From: QYQD01 sp040754095
GTDB taxonomy: Bacteria > Desulfobacterota > QYQD01
NCBI GenBank assembly: GCA_040754095.1
Contig: JBFMFO010000008.1
Location: forward strand, 1 to 64,000
Direction: 5' to 3'
DNA length: 64,000 nucleotides
In this document: piece by piece, positions 42,801-51,030 of the stretch
Position numbering within the stretch: the first letter of the stretch is position 1
Layout of the letters: each line of letters opens with the position of its first letter
Notes under the pieces: generated by a model
Database searches by the model: none
Told to the model about the DNA's origin: nothing
What the model saw: the letters and a program-made list of their open reading frames with translations, nothing else
Translations under genes and position numbers: made by a program

Positions 42801-44897
42801 TTAGGTCCCCCTTATGGTAAACCTGGCATCAACCGCTATAACCCCTTCGCCCCTGGATTTGGCCAGCAGGGGATTTACGTCGGCTTCCACAATTTCCGGA
42901 AAATCCTGGGCCAGTTGAGACATTATAAGCAGGGCTTCCTCAACGGCCTCAATATCTACAGATTGTTCTCCCCGCACCCCGCGTAAAAGGGGAAAAGACC
43001 TTATCTCCCTCACCATCTCATGGGCATCTTCCCTGGCTAAAGGCGCCACCCGGAAAGATACATCCTTAAGCACTTCTACATAAACACCACCTAGGCCGAA
43101 CATAATCAACGTCCCGAATTGCGGATCCTTACTCAGACCCAGGATGACCTCTCTGCCGCCTGTGATCATCTCCTGTACCATCACCCCGAGGACAGGGGCC
43201 TGAGGAGCCCTGGCCCGTGCCCGTGAGGTAATCTCAAAAAACGCCCTCTCTACCTCTTTTGCCGTATTAACGCCGAGAATAACGCCGCCTATGTCGGTCT
43301 TGTGAATAATCTGGTGCGAGGCAATCTTCATAACCACGGGATAACCGATACCATTGGCGGCAGCCACCGCCTCCCTTGAGGTACGGGCCAGGATATTGGC
43401 CGGAACCTTAAAGCCATAGGCCTGAAGAACTTCCCGCGCCTCGGCTTCTATAAGTTGATTACGGTTTTCATCGCGTACCCGGTCAAATATCCGCCATACC
43501 TTGTCCCGATCCGCCCGGTAACAAAGATGCGTGCGTGGGGGCTCATCCACCCATAAACGCTGGCGATACATACTGTCCATGGCGGCTATGGCATCCTCAG
43601 GATAATTATAATGCGGGATGCCTTCCCGTAATAATATTTTTCTCCCTTCTTCTACACGTTTCTTTCCCAGAAAGGAAGCAAAGACCGGCTTCGACGATTG
43701 TTTAGCCAGTTCGGCAACGGCCCTGGCCGTTTCGGCCACGTCAACCATAGCCGTAGGTGTCAGCAAGACCAGAATGGCATGCACTTGATTGTCTGCCTGT
43801 ATGATAGCCAGGGTGTCACGATAACGCTCCGCTCCCGCATCGCCGATAATATCCACCGGATTATAAAAGGAGGCGATAGGCGGCAGTATTTCCCGGAGCT
43901 TATCTATGGTCTCCTTGTTTAAAGAGGCCAGGATAAGATTGGAGCGGTCACAGGCATCCGCTGCTATTATGCCCGGCCCGCCGGAGTTGGTGATAATGGC
44001 TATATTGGGGCCTTTGGGCAACGGCTGGTAGGCAAAGGCCAGGGCGTAATTGAAAAGATCGTTGATGGAATGGGCGCGGATGACGCCGCTCTGGCGAAAG
44101 GCGGCCTGAAACGCCGCATCCGAGCCGGCCAAAGCGCCGGTGTGCGAGGACGCCGCCTTGGCGCCGGAGGCCGTAGTGCCTGACTTGATGAGGATAACCG
44201 GTTTCCTTTTGGAAACCTCCCTGGCCACGTCCATAAAGGCCAAGCCGTCATTTATGCCCTCCAGATACCCCAGGACAACCTTGGTATCCGGGTCTTCCGA
44301 CAGGGCCATCAGCATCTCGATCTCGGAGATATCCGTCTTATTTCCCAGGCTGACAAACTTGGAAAAGCCGATGTCTTCGGCCAGAGACCAGTCCAGGATA
44401 GCCACACACAAGGCCCCGGATTGAGAGAAAAAGCCAATGTTGCCTTTAAGAGGCATGCCTGCCGCAAAAGAGGCATTAACCCCGGATGCCGTATCGATCA
44501 AGCCGACACAATTGGGGCCGATCATACGTATGCCGTATTTATTGATGGCTGCTTTTAACTCGCGCTCCAGCCGGGCCCCTTTTGGCCCAATCTCTTTAAA
44601 CCCCGCCGTAATAACCACTATCGAATCGATTTTTTTGGCCGCACACTCTTCAACCACCTGAATTACATAAGGCGCAGGCACGCAAATTACGGCTAGGTCA
44701 ACCGGGCCGGGTAGGGAAGCCAGATTCGGATAGGCCTTAACGCCCAGTATCTCCGTGGCGGCGGGATTAACGGGATAAATCTGTCCCTGGTATCCATAAC
44801 CCATCATGTTCTTAAAAACGTCATGCCCGACCTTGCCCGGCTGACGTGAAGCGCCGACTACCGCCACGGAACTGGGGTTAAAAAACTGTTCTAGCAT
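42801..44897 (-). CDS. Acetate-CoA ligase (ADP-forming), fused alpha-beta
   Basis: A 698-residue enzyme that converts acetyl-CoA, ADP and phosphate to acetate, CoA and ATP. The CoA-binding domain (about 1-130) starts with FNPSSVAVVGASRQPGKVG. Succinyl-CoA-synthetase-like domains follow, with the active-site histidine in SSHTGALAGSDAAF. The ATP-grasp beta part (from about 480) has GYPVVMKIASHQIIHKTDIG. Subunits alpha and beta are fused, as in many bacteria and some archaea. It fits energy gain during fermentation or acetate use under low-energy conditions. Confidence 0.92.
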   Translation of the reverse strand: MLEQFFNPSSVAVVGASRQPGKVGHDVFKNMMGYGYQGQIYPVNPAATEILGVKAYPNLASLPGPVDLAVICVPAPYVIQVVEECAAKKIDSIVVITAGFKEIGPKGARLERELKAAINKYGIRMIGPNCVGLIDTASGVNASFAAGMPLKGNIGFFSQSGALCVAILDWSLAEDIGFSKFVSLGNKTDISEIEMLMALSEDPDTKVVLGYLEGINDGLAFMDVAREVSKRKPVILIKSGTTASGAKAASSHTGALAGSDAAFQAAFRQSGVIRAHSINDLFNYALAFAYQPLPKGPNIAIITNSGGPGIIAADACDRSNLILASLNKETIDKLREILPPIASFYNPVDIIGDAGAERYRDTLAIIQADNQVHAILVLLTPTAMVDVAETARAVAELAKQSSKPVFASFLGKKRVEEGRKILLREGIPHYNYPEDAIAAMDSMYRQRLWVDEPPRTHLCYRADRDKVWRIFDRVRDENRNQLIEAEAREVLQAYGFKVPANILARTSREAVAAANGIGYPVVMKIASHQIIHKTDIGGVILGVNTAKEVERAFFEITSRARARAPQAPVLGVMVQEMITGGREVILGLSKDPQFGTLIMFGLGGVYVEVLKDVSFRVAPLAREDAHEMVREIRSFPLLRGVRGEQSVDIEAVEEALLIMSQLAQDFPEIVEADVNPLLAKSRGEGVIAVDARFTIRGT

Positions 44898-45233
44898 AAC
44901 GTCCTGTTCAGTTAATTTCTAATCGGCCATACGCGGAGAACCAAAAATAATTCTATAATCTCAAATTCCAAAATCCCCCTCAATCCCCCTTTTCCAAAGG
45001 GGGAAGTGTTTCTCCTCCCTTTGAAAAAGGGAGGTTGGGAGGGATTTAAGAATACTTTTTCAAACAACTAAACTGATACCAAATTTTTACCATTTGAGCT
45101 TTGAACTTGATTTGACATTTGGACTTGATTATTGGTCATTGATTACTTTGAATCTTGGAATTTGTCATTTGCAGCTTATGTTCAGGACTCTATTATGGTT
45201 CTCACAAACATGTCAAGGATTTTAAGGTAGGGA
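44898..45233. other. Gene-free region with C-run/G-run hairpin and AT-rich repeats
   Basis: No gene seen. 44970-45047 is a tccccct/agggggga palindrome of the same family as the one inside the AddA-like gene (5914-5994). 45090-45180 holds tandem-like gatttgacatttggacttga segments, also seen in other gaps (16900-16970). The promoter of the acetate-CoA ligase operon should be here. Confidence 0.6.
44970..45047. repeat. C-run/G-run hairpin repeat, intergenic copy
   Basis: aatccccctcaatccccc and gggaggttgggagggattt bracket two smaller hairpins. Same family as 5914-5994, which lies in a coding sequence. Confidence 0.7.
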
Positions 45234-46163
45234 TCAAATTAGGGTTCTGATGATGGTAAAACAAGCTAAAAAGGCCAGTGTAGGCGCCAGAATCCAACTT
45301 AAAGCTATCTTTTTTAGTAGATTAACACTTACAGTGCCAGTTCCTTTCAGCATCCCGATGCCGGTAATTCCACCAATAATGCAATAGGTTGTTGAAATCG
45401 GCATGCCCAGGGAGGTAAAAAGAAAAACGCAACACCCGGCGCCAAACTGAGCGGCAAATCCTGAATAAGGGTCTAATGCCATTATACCCTTGCCGATGGT
45501 ATCTATTACCCGGTTGCTTAAGACTACAGCGCCAAGAAACACTAAAAAAGAACCGGCGAAAAAGGCCCATGCCTCCTCGATCAAACCGGCATGAATGATT
45601 GGTCCCAGGATGGTAGCAAGTTCATTAGCTCCGGTAGTGTAGGCTATGATAATCCCGCTTGCGAGCAACAGCACCCTGATAATCCTTTCAATTTGCAGGA
45701 AGGGTAGTTTGGAGAGGGTCTTTTCCATGGCCCGGTATATTATCAATGACGCAAAGAGGGCCGCCAGGGGAGATATAACCCATGAAAGAAGAATCTCAAA
45801 AAGTGATCCATAGTTCACGTCTGCCCCCAGGGCAGTTCCAGAGCCGGTTAAGCTTCCGATTATCACCTGATGCGTGGAAACCGGCAGCCTCTTCCAGTTG
45901 GAAATAATGATCAAAATGGCGGATACAAGCAAAGATATCCCCAGAATACGCAAATCCATTTCTACGATATCTTTTCCAACCGTCTTCATCACCTTTCGGC
46001 CCTGCAACAGTATTCCAACCAGAACGAATATTCCGAACAGGATTACAGCCCGTCTAAAGGATATTATCCTGCATCCTATACATATTCCCAGGGCATTGGA
46101 GGTGTCGTTGGAACCGACACTAAGAGCTATGAGAAGGCTGGCTATAAGCGGAATCGGTTGCAT
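45234..46163 (-). CDS. PiT-family inorganic phosphate transporter
   Basis: A 309-residue integral membrane protein with about 10 helices and two PiT signature repeats: SVGSNDTSNALG at the N terminus and TTGANELATILGP in the middle. These signatures normally read GxNDxxNAxG; the second has Glu-Leu instead. It moves phosphate by proton or sodium symport, although sulfate has been proposed for some relatives. It is the last of a CBS-DUF47-PiT group on the minus strand. Confidence 0.87.
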   Translation of the reverse strand: MQPIPLIASLLIALSVGSNDTSNALGICIGCRIISFRRAVILFGIFVLVGILLQGRKVMKTVGKDIVEMDLRILGISLLVSAILIIISNWKRLPVSTHQVIIGSLTGSGTALGADVNYGSLFEILLSWVISPLAALFASLIIYRAMEKTLSKLPFLQIERIIRVLLLASGIIIAYTTGANELATILGPIIHAGLIEEAWAFFAGSFLVFLGAVVLSNRVIDTIGKGIMALDPYSGFAAQFGAGCCVFLFTSLGMPISTTYCIIGGITGIGMLKGTGTVSVNLLKKIALSWILAPTLAFLACFTIIRTLI

Positions 46164-46176
46164 TCAATAGGTGAGA

Positions 46177-46806
46177 TCATCGTAGGCTTATATTTATTAT
46201 CTGCAGATAATCGCTGGCGTCTTCAATTAAATCGCTTGTACTGGTAAGGTCATGTATAAAATCAGAGAGTATTTTGCCCTCCCAGAAGTTTTTTGTCACT
46301 TTTGTCCGGAGCCTTTTGATCAGGTCAAATTTTATCTCATCGATTTTCTTTTCATAAATTCTGATAGCCAGGCTTTTTTCTCTTAAATCATCCGGCCCTG
46401 ATAATGTCCCAAAGGCCACTAAAAGCATCTCGCACATCTTCGCGCTGATGTCCGCGATTCTGGCGCAGTCATCCTTTGTTTCTTCATCCAGCCATAAATC
46501 CGTGTATTCAATAGCCGCATCTTTCGTTACGTCCAGGGCATTATCCACTATCTCCACGAACCTGCATATATTAGGCCGCAGAAACGGTAAAAAAGCCCCC
46601 TCATAAATACTTGAGACTATCTCCCTCCGGACTATATCTCCCTCTCTTTCCAAATCGGAGACGTTCGACAGTAAATCCTCGTCCCGGTTCTTTATCGCGG
46701 CCTTAAGGGTCGTACAGGCTGAACAAAGAAGCCCCATGTGTTTCTTCATCTTATCGATGACTTCCTGTTCCTTCTTCCCGCCCAGAAACAGATTTTTAAG
46801 CCCCAC
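46177..46806 (-). CDS. DUF47 (PhoU-like) phosphate-transport regulator
   Basis: A 209-residue helical cytosolic protein of the DUF47/Pit accessory family (PhoU-like). Helical bundles with acidic residues, for example VDNALDVTKDAAIEY and HDLTSTSDLIEDASDYL, match the family. Genes of this family regularly stand next to PiT transporters and are thought to control them. It overlaps the CBS gene by 11 bp and ends 13 bp before the transporter start. Confidence 0.87.
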   Translation of the reverse strand: MGLKNLFLGGKKEQEVIDKMKKHMGLLCSACTTLKAAIKNRDEDLLSNVSDLEREGDIVRREIVSSIYEGAFLPFLRPNICRFVEIVDNALDVTKDAAIEYTDLWLDEETKDDCARIADISAKMCEMLLVAFGTLSGPDDLREKSLAIRIYEKKIDEIKFDLIKRLRTKVTKNFWEGKILSDFIHDLTSTSDLIEDASDYLQIINISLR

Positions 46807-47200
46807 GGGTACCTCGTGCTTTCTCTATCAATGAACCGGCCATGACGTCAAATATAGATACAATTCCGCCGACTTTCTTTTCTTCACATACAATGACCCT
46901 GGCGATATTGAACTTTTCCATCAAGGCCATGACATGCTCGATGGGCATGTCCTTGGTAACGCAGACCAGCGGCTTGGAAGTAATTTCTCCGACCTTTATT
47001 TTCCCTGGGTTAAGATTCTTATTTATGATCTTAAACACAATGTCTCTTACCGTGATCAATCCATAAACATCCTGTTCATCCTTGGGATTTACCAGCAAAG
47101 ACCGGATCCTTTTGTCAACCATCCTTTCTATGGCATCGTACACCGTGGCCTCGGGTTCTATGTATTCTATCTTCTTGTTCATTACCTCTTCTACTTTCAT
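46796..47200 (-). CDS. CBS-domain pair protein
   Basis: A 134-residue protein made of two CBS domains (about 1-58 and 68-125), the typical adenine-nucleotide-sensing module. Characteristic stretches are EATVYDAIERMVDKRIRSLL and MPIEHVMALMEKFNIARVIV. Start ATG 47200 has GGAGGGG upstream and gives the usual MKVEEVMN N terminus. Its overlap with DUF47 and PiT genes suggests that it couples phosphate uptake to cell energy state. Confidence 0.88.
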   Translation of the reverse strand: MKVEEVMNKKIEYIEPEATVYDAIERMVDKRIRSLLVNPKDEQDVYGLITVRDIVFKIINKNLNPGKIKVGEITSKPLVCVTKDMPIEHVMALMEKFNIARVIVCEEKKVGGIVSIFDVMAGSLIEKARGTRGA

Positions 47201-47300
47201 ACGCCCCTCCAGTCTGACCTGTACACATCCGGTACGCCCGCTCCCTATGGGTCTTAACATACATTTCTAAACTATTTCATTCGTAGAATCCATCTTTTTA

Positions 47301-47873
47301 TTATCTAAGGTCCCCTCTATGAGTTTTTATCAGTGCGATGCTTCTTGAAACCGCCAATAATCTATCATCCCTACGCAGTATGTGGTACTCAGGATATTCT
47401 CTATCCGTGACTACGGCATAGATTTCATAAGTGTTCTTAAGTCCGGGCGGGTCGTTTATCTCGCCAAGGTAACAGTTCCCGGAATAGTTGACTTTGGGGT
47501 GTCTTATTAAACCTAATCCAACAGATTCACCGGTGGGTTGAATATATTCCTTGCCCTTATCTTTTACGACAAGATAAACAAATAACCCTTCGGCATTCAA
47601 AACTTCCCCTTTTACAATAACTTTAAGTGGAGCAGCATCGCTCTTTACCGGTCTTCCCTTTACATCAGATATCTCGGATATACTGATAGATGAAGCATCT
47701 CCGGACTTTGGATTTATCTTTTCGGGCACCTCCGCGTGATTTGAAGGTGAAATTGCTTCCTTGCCAGAGACAGGGGGCCTGGATTTTATCGTAGCATACG
47801 CACCTATGAGAGCGACCAGGATCGTCACGACTACCCATATCGGCCAAGGAGTTCCACCGTTAGCTTTTGCCAA
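47301..47873 (-). CDS. Hypothetical membrane-anchored protein, 190 residues
   Basis: I do not recognise a family. One membrane helix (about 10-28, IWVVVTILVALIGAYATI) is followed by a Ser/Pro/Lys-rich linker to about 85 and a beta-rich domain to the end (VIVKGEVLNAEGLFVYLVVKD). The topology suggests a cell-envelope protein facing outward. It stands downstream of the cassette-like block but has no attC-like core before its start, so it is probably not part of it. Confidence 0.7.
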   Translation of the reverse strand: MAKANGGTPWPIWVVVTILVALIGAYATIKSRPPVSGKEAISPSNHAEVPEKINPKSGDASSISISEISDVKGRPVKSDAAPLKVIVKGEVLNAEGLFVYLVVKDKGKEYIQPTGESVGLGLIRHPKVNYSGNCYLGEINDPPGLKNTYEIYAVVTDREYPEYHILRRDDRLLAVSRSIALIKTHRGDLR

Positions 47874-48152
47874 TCATACACCCCCTTTTTTTGGTCAAGT
47901 CCTGCTTTGTCTGTAAAAACGTGCCCTCCCGTAGTAATGGGACGGTAATTCTTCGATTATTACTCCCTTCCGGGAAGCATCCCGAAGCCTGCCGAGCGAT
48001 GTCCTGCTGATCGGGATGGCTTTGCGAAACAAACAAGCCACGGTCGAGGAATCTAATATGAAGACTGTTTGTTTGCCGGCAGGCCCTCTGCGCAAAGCTG
48101 TTGTTATCTGTCCGGCGCGGGCGGTATTTAATAACAAAAGTGTCTTTGCAAT
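47874..48152. other. Gene-free region with a long imperfect palindrome
   Basis: No convincing gene. ggctttgcg (48018-48026) and aaacaaac (48027-48034) pair with gtttgttt (48067-48074) and cgcaaagc (48091-48098), and a second pair links ggcaggc-like segments near 47990 and 48080. A GTTGTTA motif follows at 48100. It may be a degenerate attC-like site closing the cassette block, or a structured RNA. Confidence 0.45.
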
Positions 48153-48347
48153 TCAGGCAGACAAAACATACTTCTCGATACGATCAATTTTCTTAATAAT
48201 TTCTTCACTGGGTTTACAGGACTGAATATCTTTCTTCAATTCTTCTAATTGATATTCAATGTCCAGTTTAACTTTCTCTTCCATATAGGACTGTTTAAAT
48301 TCAGGAACAGAAAGCTGTTTTTGGAAATACTTTTTTGCGGTATTCAT
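48153..48347 (-). CDS. Putative HigA-like antitoxin lacking a helix-turn-helix
   Basis: A 64-residue, highly charged helical protein. The start (NTAKKYFQKQLSVPEFKQSY) resembles the N-terminal arm of HigA-type antitoxins, but the Xre-type helix-turn-helix that normally follows is missing; a charged helix, DIEYQLEELKKDI, is there instead. It overlaps the toxin-like gene upstream by 4 bp (ATGA). It is probably the antitoxin of this pair, though it may not bind DNA. Confidence 0.65.
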   Translation of the reverse strand: MNTAKKYFQKQLSVPEFKQSYMEEKVKLDIEYQLEELKKDIQSCKPSEEIIKKIDRIEKYVLSA

Positions 48348-48694
48348 TTTTCACCTCTCAATGCTTTACGGATCGATATTGCCTTTTCTATCTCACCTTT
48401 TGGCGTTTTTTGTTCCTTTTTTACAAAACCATGCGTAAAAATAATCTGCCGTTTTGACTCATAGAAGTAAAAGCTTCTGGAAATTCTATTCTCAAAACTT
48501 ACCCTGAGTTCAAATATCCCGTCACCGAGATGTTTGGACAAGTTTTCTTTAGGCTGTATCCCGTTACCCTTTAACTCAACCAACTTGTCAATATACGCAA
48601 ATATTTTAGCACGTTCTTTGAGAGACAGGCTCTCCAGGAATTCTATCATCGGCACCTTGCCGTTAATTTCCGCAAAATCATAAGTAAAATTCAT
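48344..48694 (-). CDS. HigB/RelE-like toxin (Gp49 family)
   Basis: A 116-residue protein of the phage Gp49/HigB-like toxin family: LGDGIFELRVSFENRISRSF and the C-terminal HGFVKKEQKTPKGEIEKA are the usual signature stretches. Such toxins cut mRNA on the ribosome. GAGGT lies 5-6 nt before the ATG. The toxin gene precedes the antitoxin, the normal HigBA order. It is the last recognisable cassette of the attC-like array. Confidence 0.82.
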   Translation of the reverse strand: MNFTYDFAEINGKVPMIEFLESLSLKERAKIFAYIDKLVELKGNGIQPKENLSKHLGDGIFELRVSFENRISRSFYFYESKRQIIFTHGFVKKEQKTPKGEIEKAISIRKALRGEK

Positions 48695-48717
48695 TTATTA
48701 CCTCAATTTTCCAAAGG

Positions 48718-48753
48718 GTGTAACCGCCCATCTGCTGCTATCTGCCGTTGCGG
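48718..48753 (-). other. Putative short attC-like site (E)
   Basis: Read on the minus strand, ccgcaac and then ggcagatagcagcaga lead into a core gttacac 24 bp before the HigB-like start. The first part matches site D (49504-49582), but the central hairpin is missing. Confidence 0.4.
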
Positions 48754-48841
48754 ACAAATTCCTTTTCAAATAGTCGCTGTCCTACTGTTTTGTGGACGAT
48801 GACAAGATAATTTATGAACTTAGAGACGTGTCTCCCTTCTC

Positions 48842-49188
48842 CTATACTCCTTCTTGTTCAATTACACCTTTTATTTTCTCCTTTAATTGGGGGATGTCCC
48901 TTTCTGCCGTATCCCAGACGGCATCCAAGTCCACACCCAAATAATCATGTATCAGTTTGTCTCTCATCCCGGTCATTTTCCTCCAAGGTATATCTGCATA
49001 CCTTTCTCTTATATCTTGAGTTACCCTCTTTAGCTGCCTCTCCTAATTATCTCAATCTCCCTAATCACACCTGCTTGGAGTAGCTCGTCACTCATAAAGC
49101 CCCTATATTCTACTCCCTTTGTATATTTCTCGACTCGCTGTATCGCATCCAATATGTGTCTCAAATATACAACCGCATCTCTATTCAT
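48842..49188 (-). pseudogene. HepT-like (HEPN/DUF86) toxin gene with two frameshifts
   Basis: Starting at ATG 49188, which overlaps the MNT stop, the frame encodes a HepT-like start (MNRDAVVYLRHILDAIQRVE) and breaks after EIEII near 49040. The remainder, including MRDKLIHDYLGVDLDAVWDT with the RNase-like Rx4-6H site, continues two frames later to TAG 48842. Two separate one-base insertions (one before ggagaggc, one after gctaaa) explain it. It is either a real pseudogene or a sequencing error. Confidence 0.75.
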
Positions 49189-49472
49189 TCGTAAATCACC
49201 ACCATCTCTTTCTTAATCCTATCAATGAGATAGGGGCTTATGGATTTCTCAGTTAGTAAGTCAACTTTTATACCCAACGCATCAGATACCTCTTGTTCTA
49301 TTCCTACGAGGTCAAGAAGGCTTTTTCTTTCTGAAAATTCCACAATAATGTCTATGTCGCTTTCCGGTTTCTCTTCACCCCTTACATAAGATCCAAAGAC
49401 AGCGATCTTGCTCGCACCTTGACTTTTAAGTATGCGAGTCATCTTTTTAAAGATATCTTCTTTATTCATCAT
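49185..49472 (-). CDS. MNT-domain nucleotidyltransferase antitoxin
   Basis: A 95-residue minimal nucleotidyltransferase with the catalytic motif GSYVRGEEKPESDIDIIVEF (GS...D-x-D). Proteins of this type (MntA) neutralise HepT toxins by adding AMP. The stop overlaps the HepT-like start by one ATGA. ATG 49472 or 49469 follow AAAGGTGAAG; a GTG at 49478 is also in frame. A core site gttgtgc lies 32 bp upstream, so MNT and HepT form one cassette. Because HepT is broken, MNT may now be unneeded. Confidence 0.85.
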   Translation of the reverse strand: MMNKEDIFKKMTRILKSQGASKIAVFGSYVRGEEKPESDIDIIVEFSERKSLLDLVGIEQEVSDALGIKVDLLTEKSISPYLIDRIKKEMVVIYE

Positions 49473-49503
49473 CTTCACCTTTCACTGCGGGGCTGGGAAT
49501 TTT

Positions 49504-49582
49504 GCACAACGCCTTGAGTACTTGAGAAAGGCACGGCCTTCGGGTGTTAATCTCAAGCACTCTGTGCTATCTGCCGTTGTTC
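49504..49582 (-). other. Putative attC recombination site (D)
   Basis: On the minus strand: gaacaac (R''), then ggcagatagcacaga, a stem gtgcttgag / ctcaagtac around cccgaaggccgtgcct, and a core gttgtgc (R'). The outer boxes are near-complementary and the stem has unpaired bases on one side, as attC sites do. It shares the stem and flanking bases with site B. Confidence 0.6.
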
Positions 49583-49588
49583 ATGTAT

Positions 49589-50062
49589 CTATTTTGATAT
49601 TATCTCCTTTTTGCTTGCCCAAAAGGCGTTTAAACCTGCTGCTGAAAGATTTAATAAAAATGTCAACCAGAAACCAAAGGTATATTCAAGCTGTACCATA
49701 CCTCCAGTCTGGTTAAGTACCTCATTATCCATCTTTGATTTGAGCAGTAAAAGCATAACAGCCCCAATGCCGCCAATGATAGCTGTTACAATAGGACTTT
49801 TTTTAGTTTTCAAAAGGCTTAACCCTAACCCCACAATTACGGATAAAAAGGCGCAAATTGCCAGCGGTTCTCCTTTTAACTTTTGAGTCTGTTTTTGTTC
49901 AAACATCCCAGGTTGTTTAATGGTCGTGCCTGTAACCAATTGAATCCCGGTGAAACTGGCAACTTTCTGACCACCGCAAGAAACATTGACAAACGGCAGG
50001 AAGAAACAGATTAAAGCAACTCCAAAGATAGCCGGTGAAATTTTCCTAAGCCCACTTTCCAT
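49589..50062 (-). CDS. Hypothetical membrane protein, 157 residues
   Basis: I do not recognise a family. Four membrane helices are predicted by eye (about 10-28, 68-85, 92-108 and 130-148), and SCGG follows the first. GAGGAG lies 4 nt before the ATG. It is a separate cassette in the array: an attC-like core precedes its start by 38 bp and site D follows its stop by 7 bp. Confidence 0.65.
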   Translation of the reverse strand: MESGLRKISPAIFGVALICFFLPFVNVSCGGQKVASFTGIQLVTGTTIKQPGMFEQKQTQKLKGEPLAICAFLSVIVGLGLSLLKTKKSPIVTAIIGGIGAVMLLLLKSKMDNEVLNQTGGMVQLEYTFGFWLTFLLNLSAAGLNAFWASKKEIISK

Positions 50063-50099
50063 GATACTCCTCGTTTATCATATTTTAATGACCAATGGC

Positions 50100-50106
50100 G
50101 CATAAC
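50100..50106 (-). other. Putative attC-like core (C), one end only
   Basis: Minus strand reads gccttgccggtccgttatgc, with the core GTTATGC 38 bp before the next start codon. GTTATGC is a known core variant in chromosomal cassettes. I could not identify the partner box. Confidence 0.3.
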
Positions 50107-50137
50107 GGACCGGCAAGGCTTTTCAATATACCCTGAC

Positions 50138-50857
50138 TTACTTCTTCAGTTCTGATAGGCTGGCTCCATCCCAAGGGCAGAATTTATAAGCCCCGCTTAA
50201 CTTCTCTCCGCAGGTTGGACATATCTTTGGTGGAAGAAGCGATCCCAAAGGCAATCGCCATTTGAATTCTCTTTCACCCATTTCGACCGAAAAGCTTCCT
50301 TCCTTCTTGGCTTCCGCGATCTTTTGGCCCTTTTTGTTCTCAGCCGGGAAGAGAAAGAAATTCATGTTTTGCCCCAACGGCCCAAGCATGTTGACAAAAA
50401 CGGGCTTCATTATCGACAAGAAATTCTTGCTATCGGCATCGATCTTATCTTCACTGAGTGGGCGATAGCGAGTCCCTTCGCTATCCTTAATCTGAATACC
50501 AGCTCGGATAGCCGCTTCAGACTTGTATGTAATCCCTCCAAGCGCACCCGCCTTGCCATCCATGACAACAATGACTGTATAGGGGCGAAGAACTTTCATG
50601 AACTCTTCAGCCTGCGCCATTGTCATATTTGGATTCCTAGCAAAACTAACCTGCCAGAATTCCTCTGGAATCCACCAGGCGAGGGCCATTTCATCTGCCT
50701 TCTGAGACATTCTTTGAGTTTCTTGAATTAGCGCATTGAGGTCTACTTTGTTTTCTTGGGCTTGCCCTGTTGCCATCCACCCAAACAAAAGAAATACCGC
50801 CATGAAGACACTTGCCTGCCCCAAACTCCTACCCTTGACACTTATTGACTTATTCAC
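50138..50857 (-). CDS. Hypothetical exported protein with C-terminal zinc ribbon
   Basis: A 239-residue protein. A long signal peptide (about 1-33, ending TGQAQE) directs export. The middle domain (about 40-195) is not recognised. A zinc-ribbon motif ends the protein, CPTCGEKL and, 10 residues on, YKFCPWDG, an unusual feature for an exported protein; the second half is C-x2-D rather than C-x2-C. GTG 50857 is the start, with AGGAGG 7 nt upstream. It forms one cassette, with a core GTTAGGC 29 bp before its start. Confidence 0.65.
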   Translation of the reverse strand: MNKSISVKGRSLGQASVFMAVFLLFGWMATGQAQENKVDLNALIQETQRMSQKADEMALAWWIPEEFWQVSFARNPNMTMAQAEEFMKVLRPYTVIVVMDGKAGALGGITYKSEAAIRAGIQIKDSEGTRYRPLSEDKIDADSKNFLSIMKPVFVNMLGPLGQNMNFFLFPAENKKGQKIAEAKKEGSFSVEMGEREFKWRLPLGSLLPPKICPTCGEKLSGAYKFCPWDGASLSELKK

Positions 50858-50885
50858 CCTAAGTCCTCCTTTTCTGGCGAATGTT

Positions 50886-50961
50886 GCCTAACGTTTCGAG
50901 CGCTTGAGAAGGGCAAAGCCCTTGGGTGTTGACCTCAAGCATCATCTGTCTGCTGTTGCGG
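50886..50961 (-). other. Putative attC recombination site (B)
   Basis: On the minus strand: ccgcaac (R''), a stem gcttgag / ctcaagcg with an inner hairpin aagggctttgccctt, and the core gttaggc (R') that fits GTTRRRY. Length is 76 nt. Unpaired bases (gtcaacacc) lie on one strand only. It is the best-formed site in the array. Confidence 0.65.
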
Positions 50962-51030
50962 ATAACAAGAAACTTACAAATTTATGGCCGTCCCTCATTT
51001 CATGGCTGTCCCAAATTTCCCTACTAATTC

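Noticed and set aside
42940..43000. SFPLLRGVRG segment in acetate-CoA ligase as a repeat insertion
   Set aside because: It looks like translated intergenic repeat, but the stretch IR-x-(F/Y)PLL-x-GVRGE is a native conserved part of this enzyme family.
48016..48225. Plus-strand ORF of 69 codons in the palindromic region
   Set aside because: It is formed by the two arms of a long palindrome, overlaps the antitoxin gene on the other strand and has no ribosome site.
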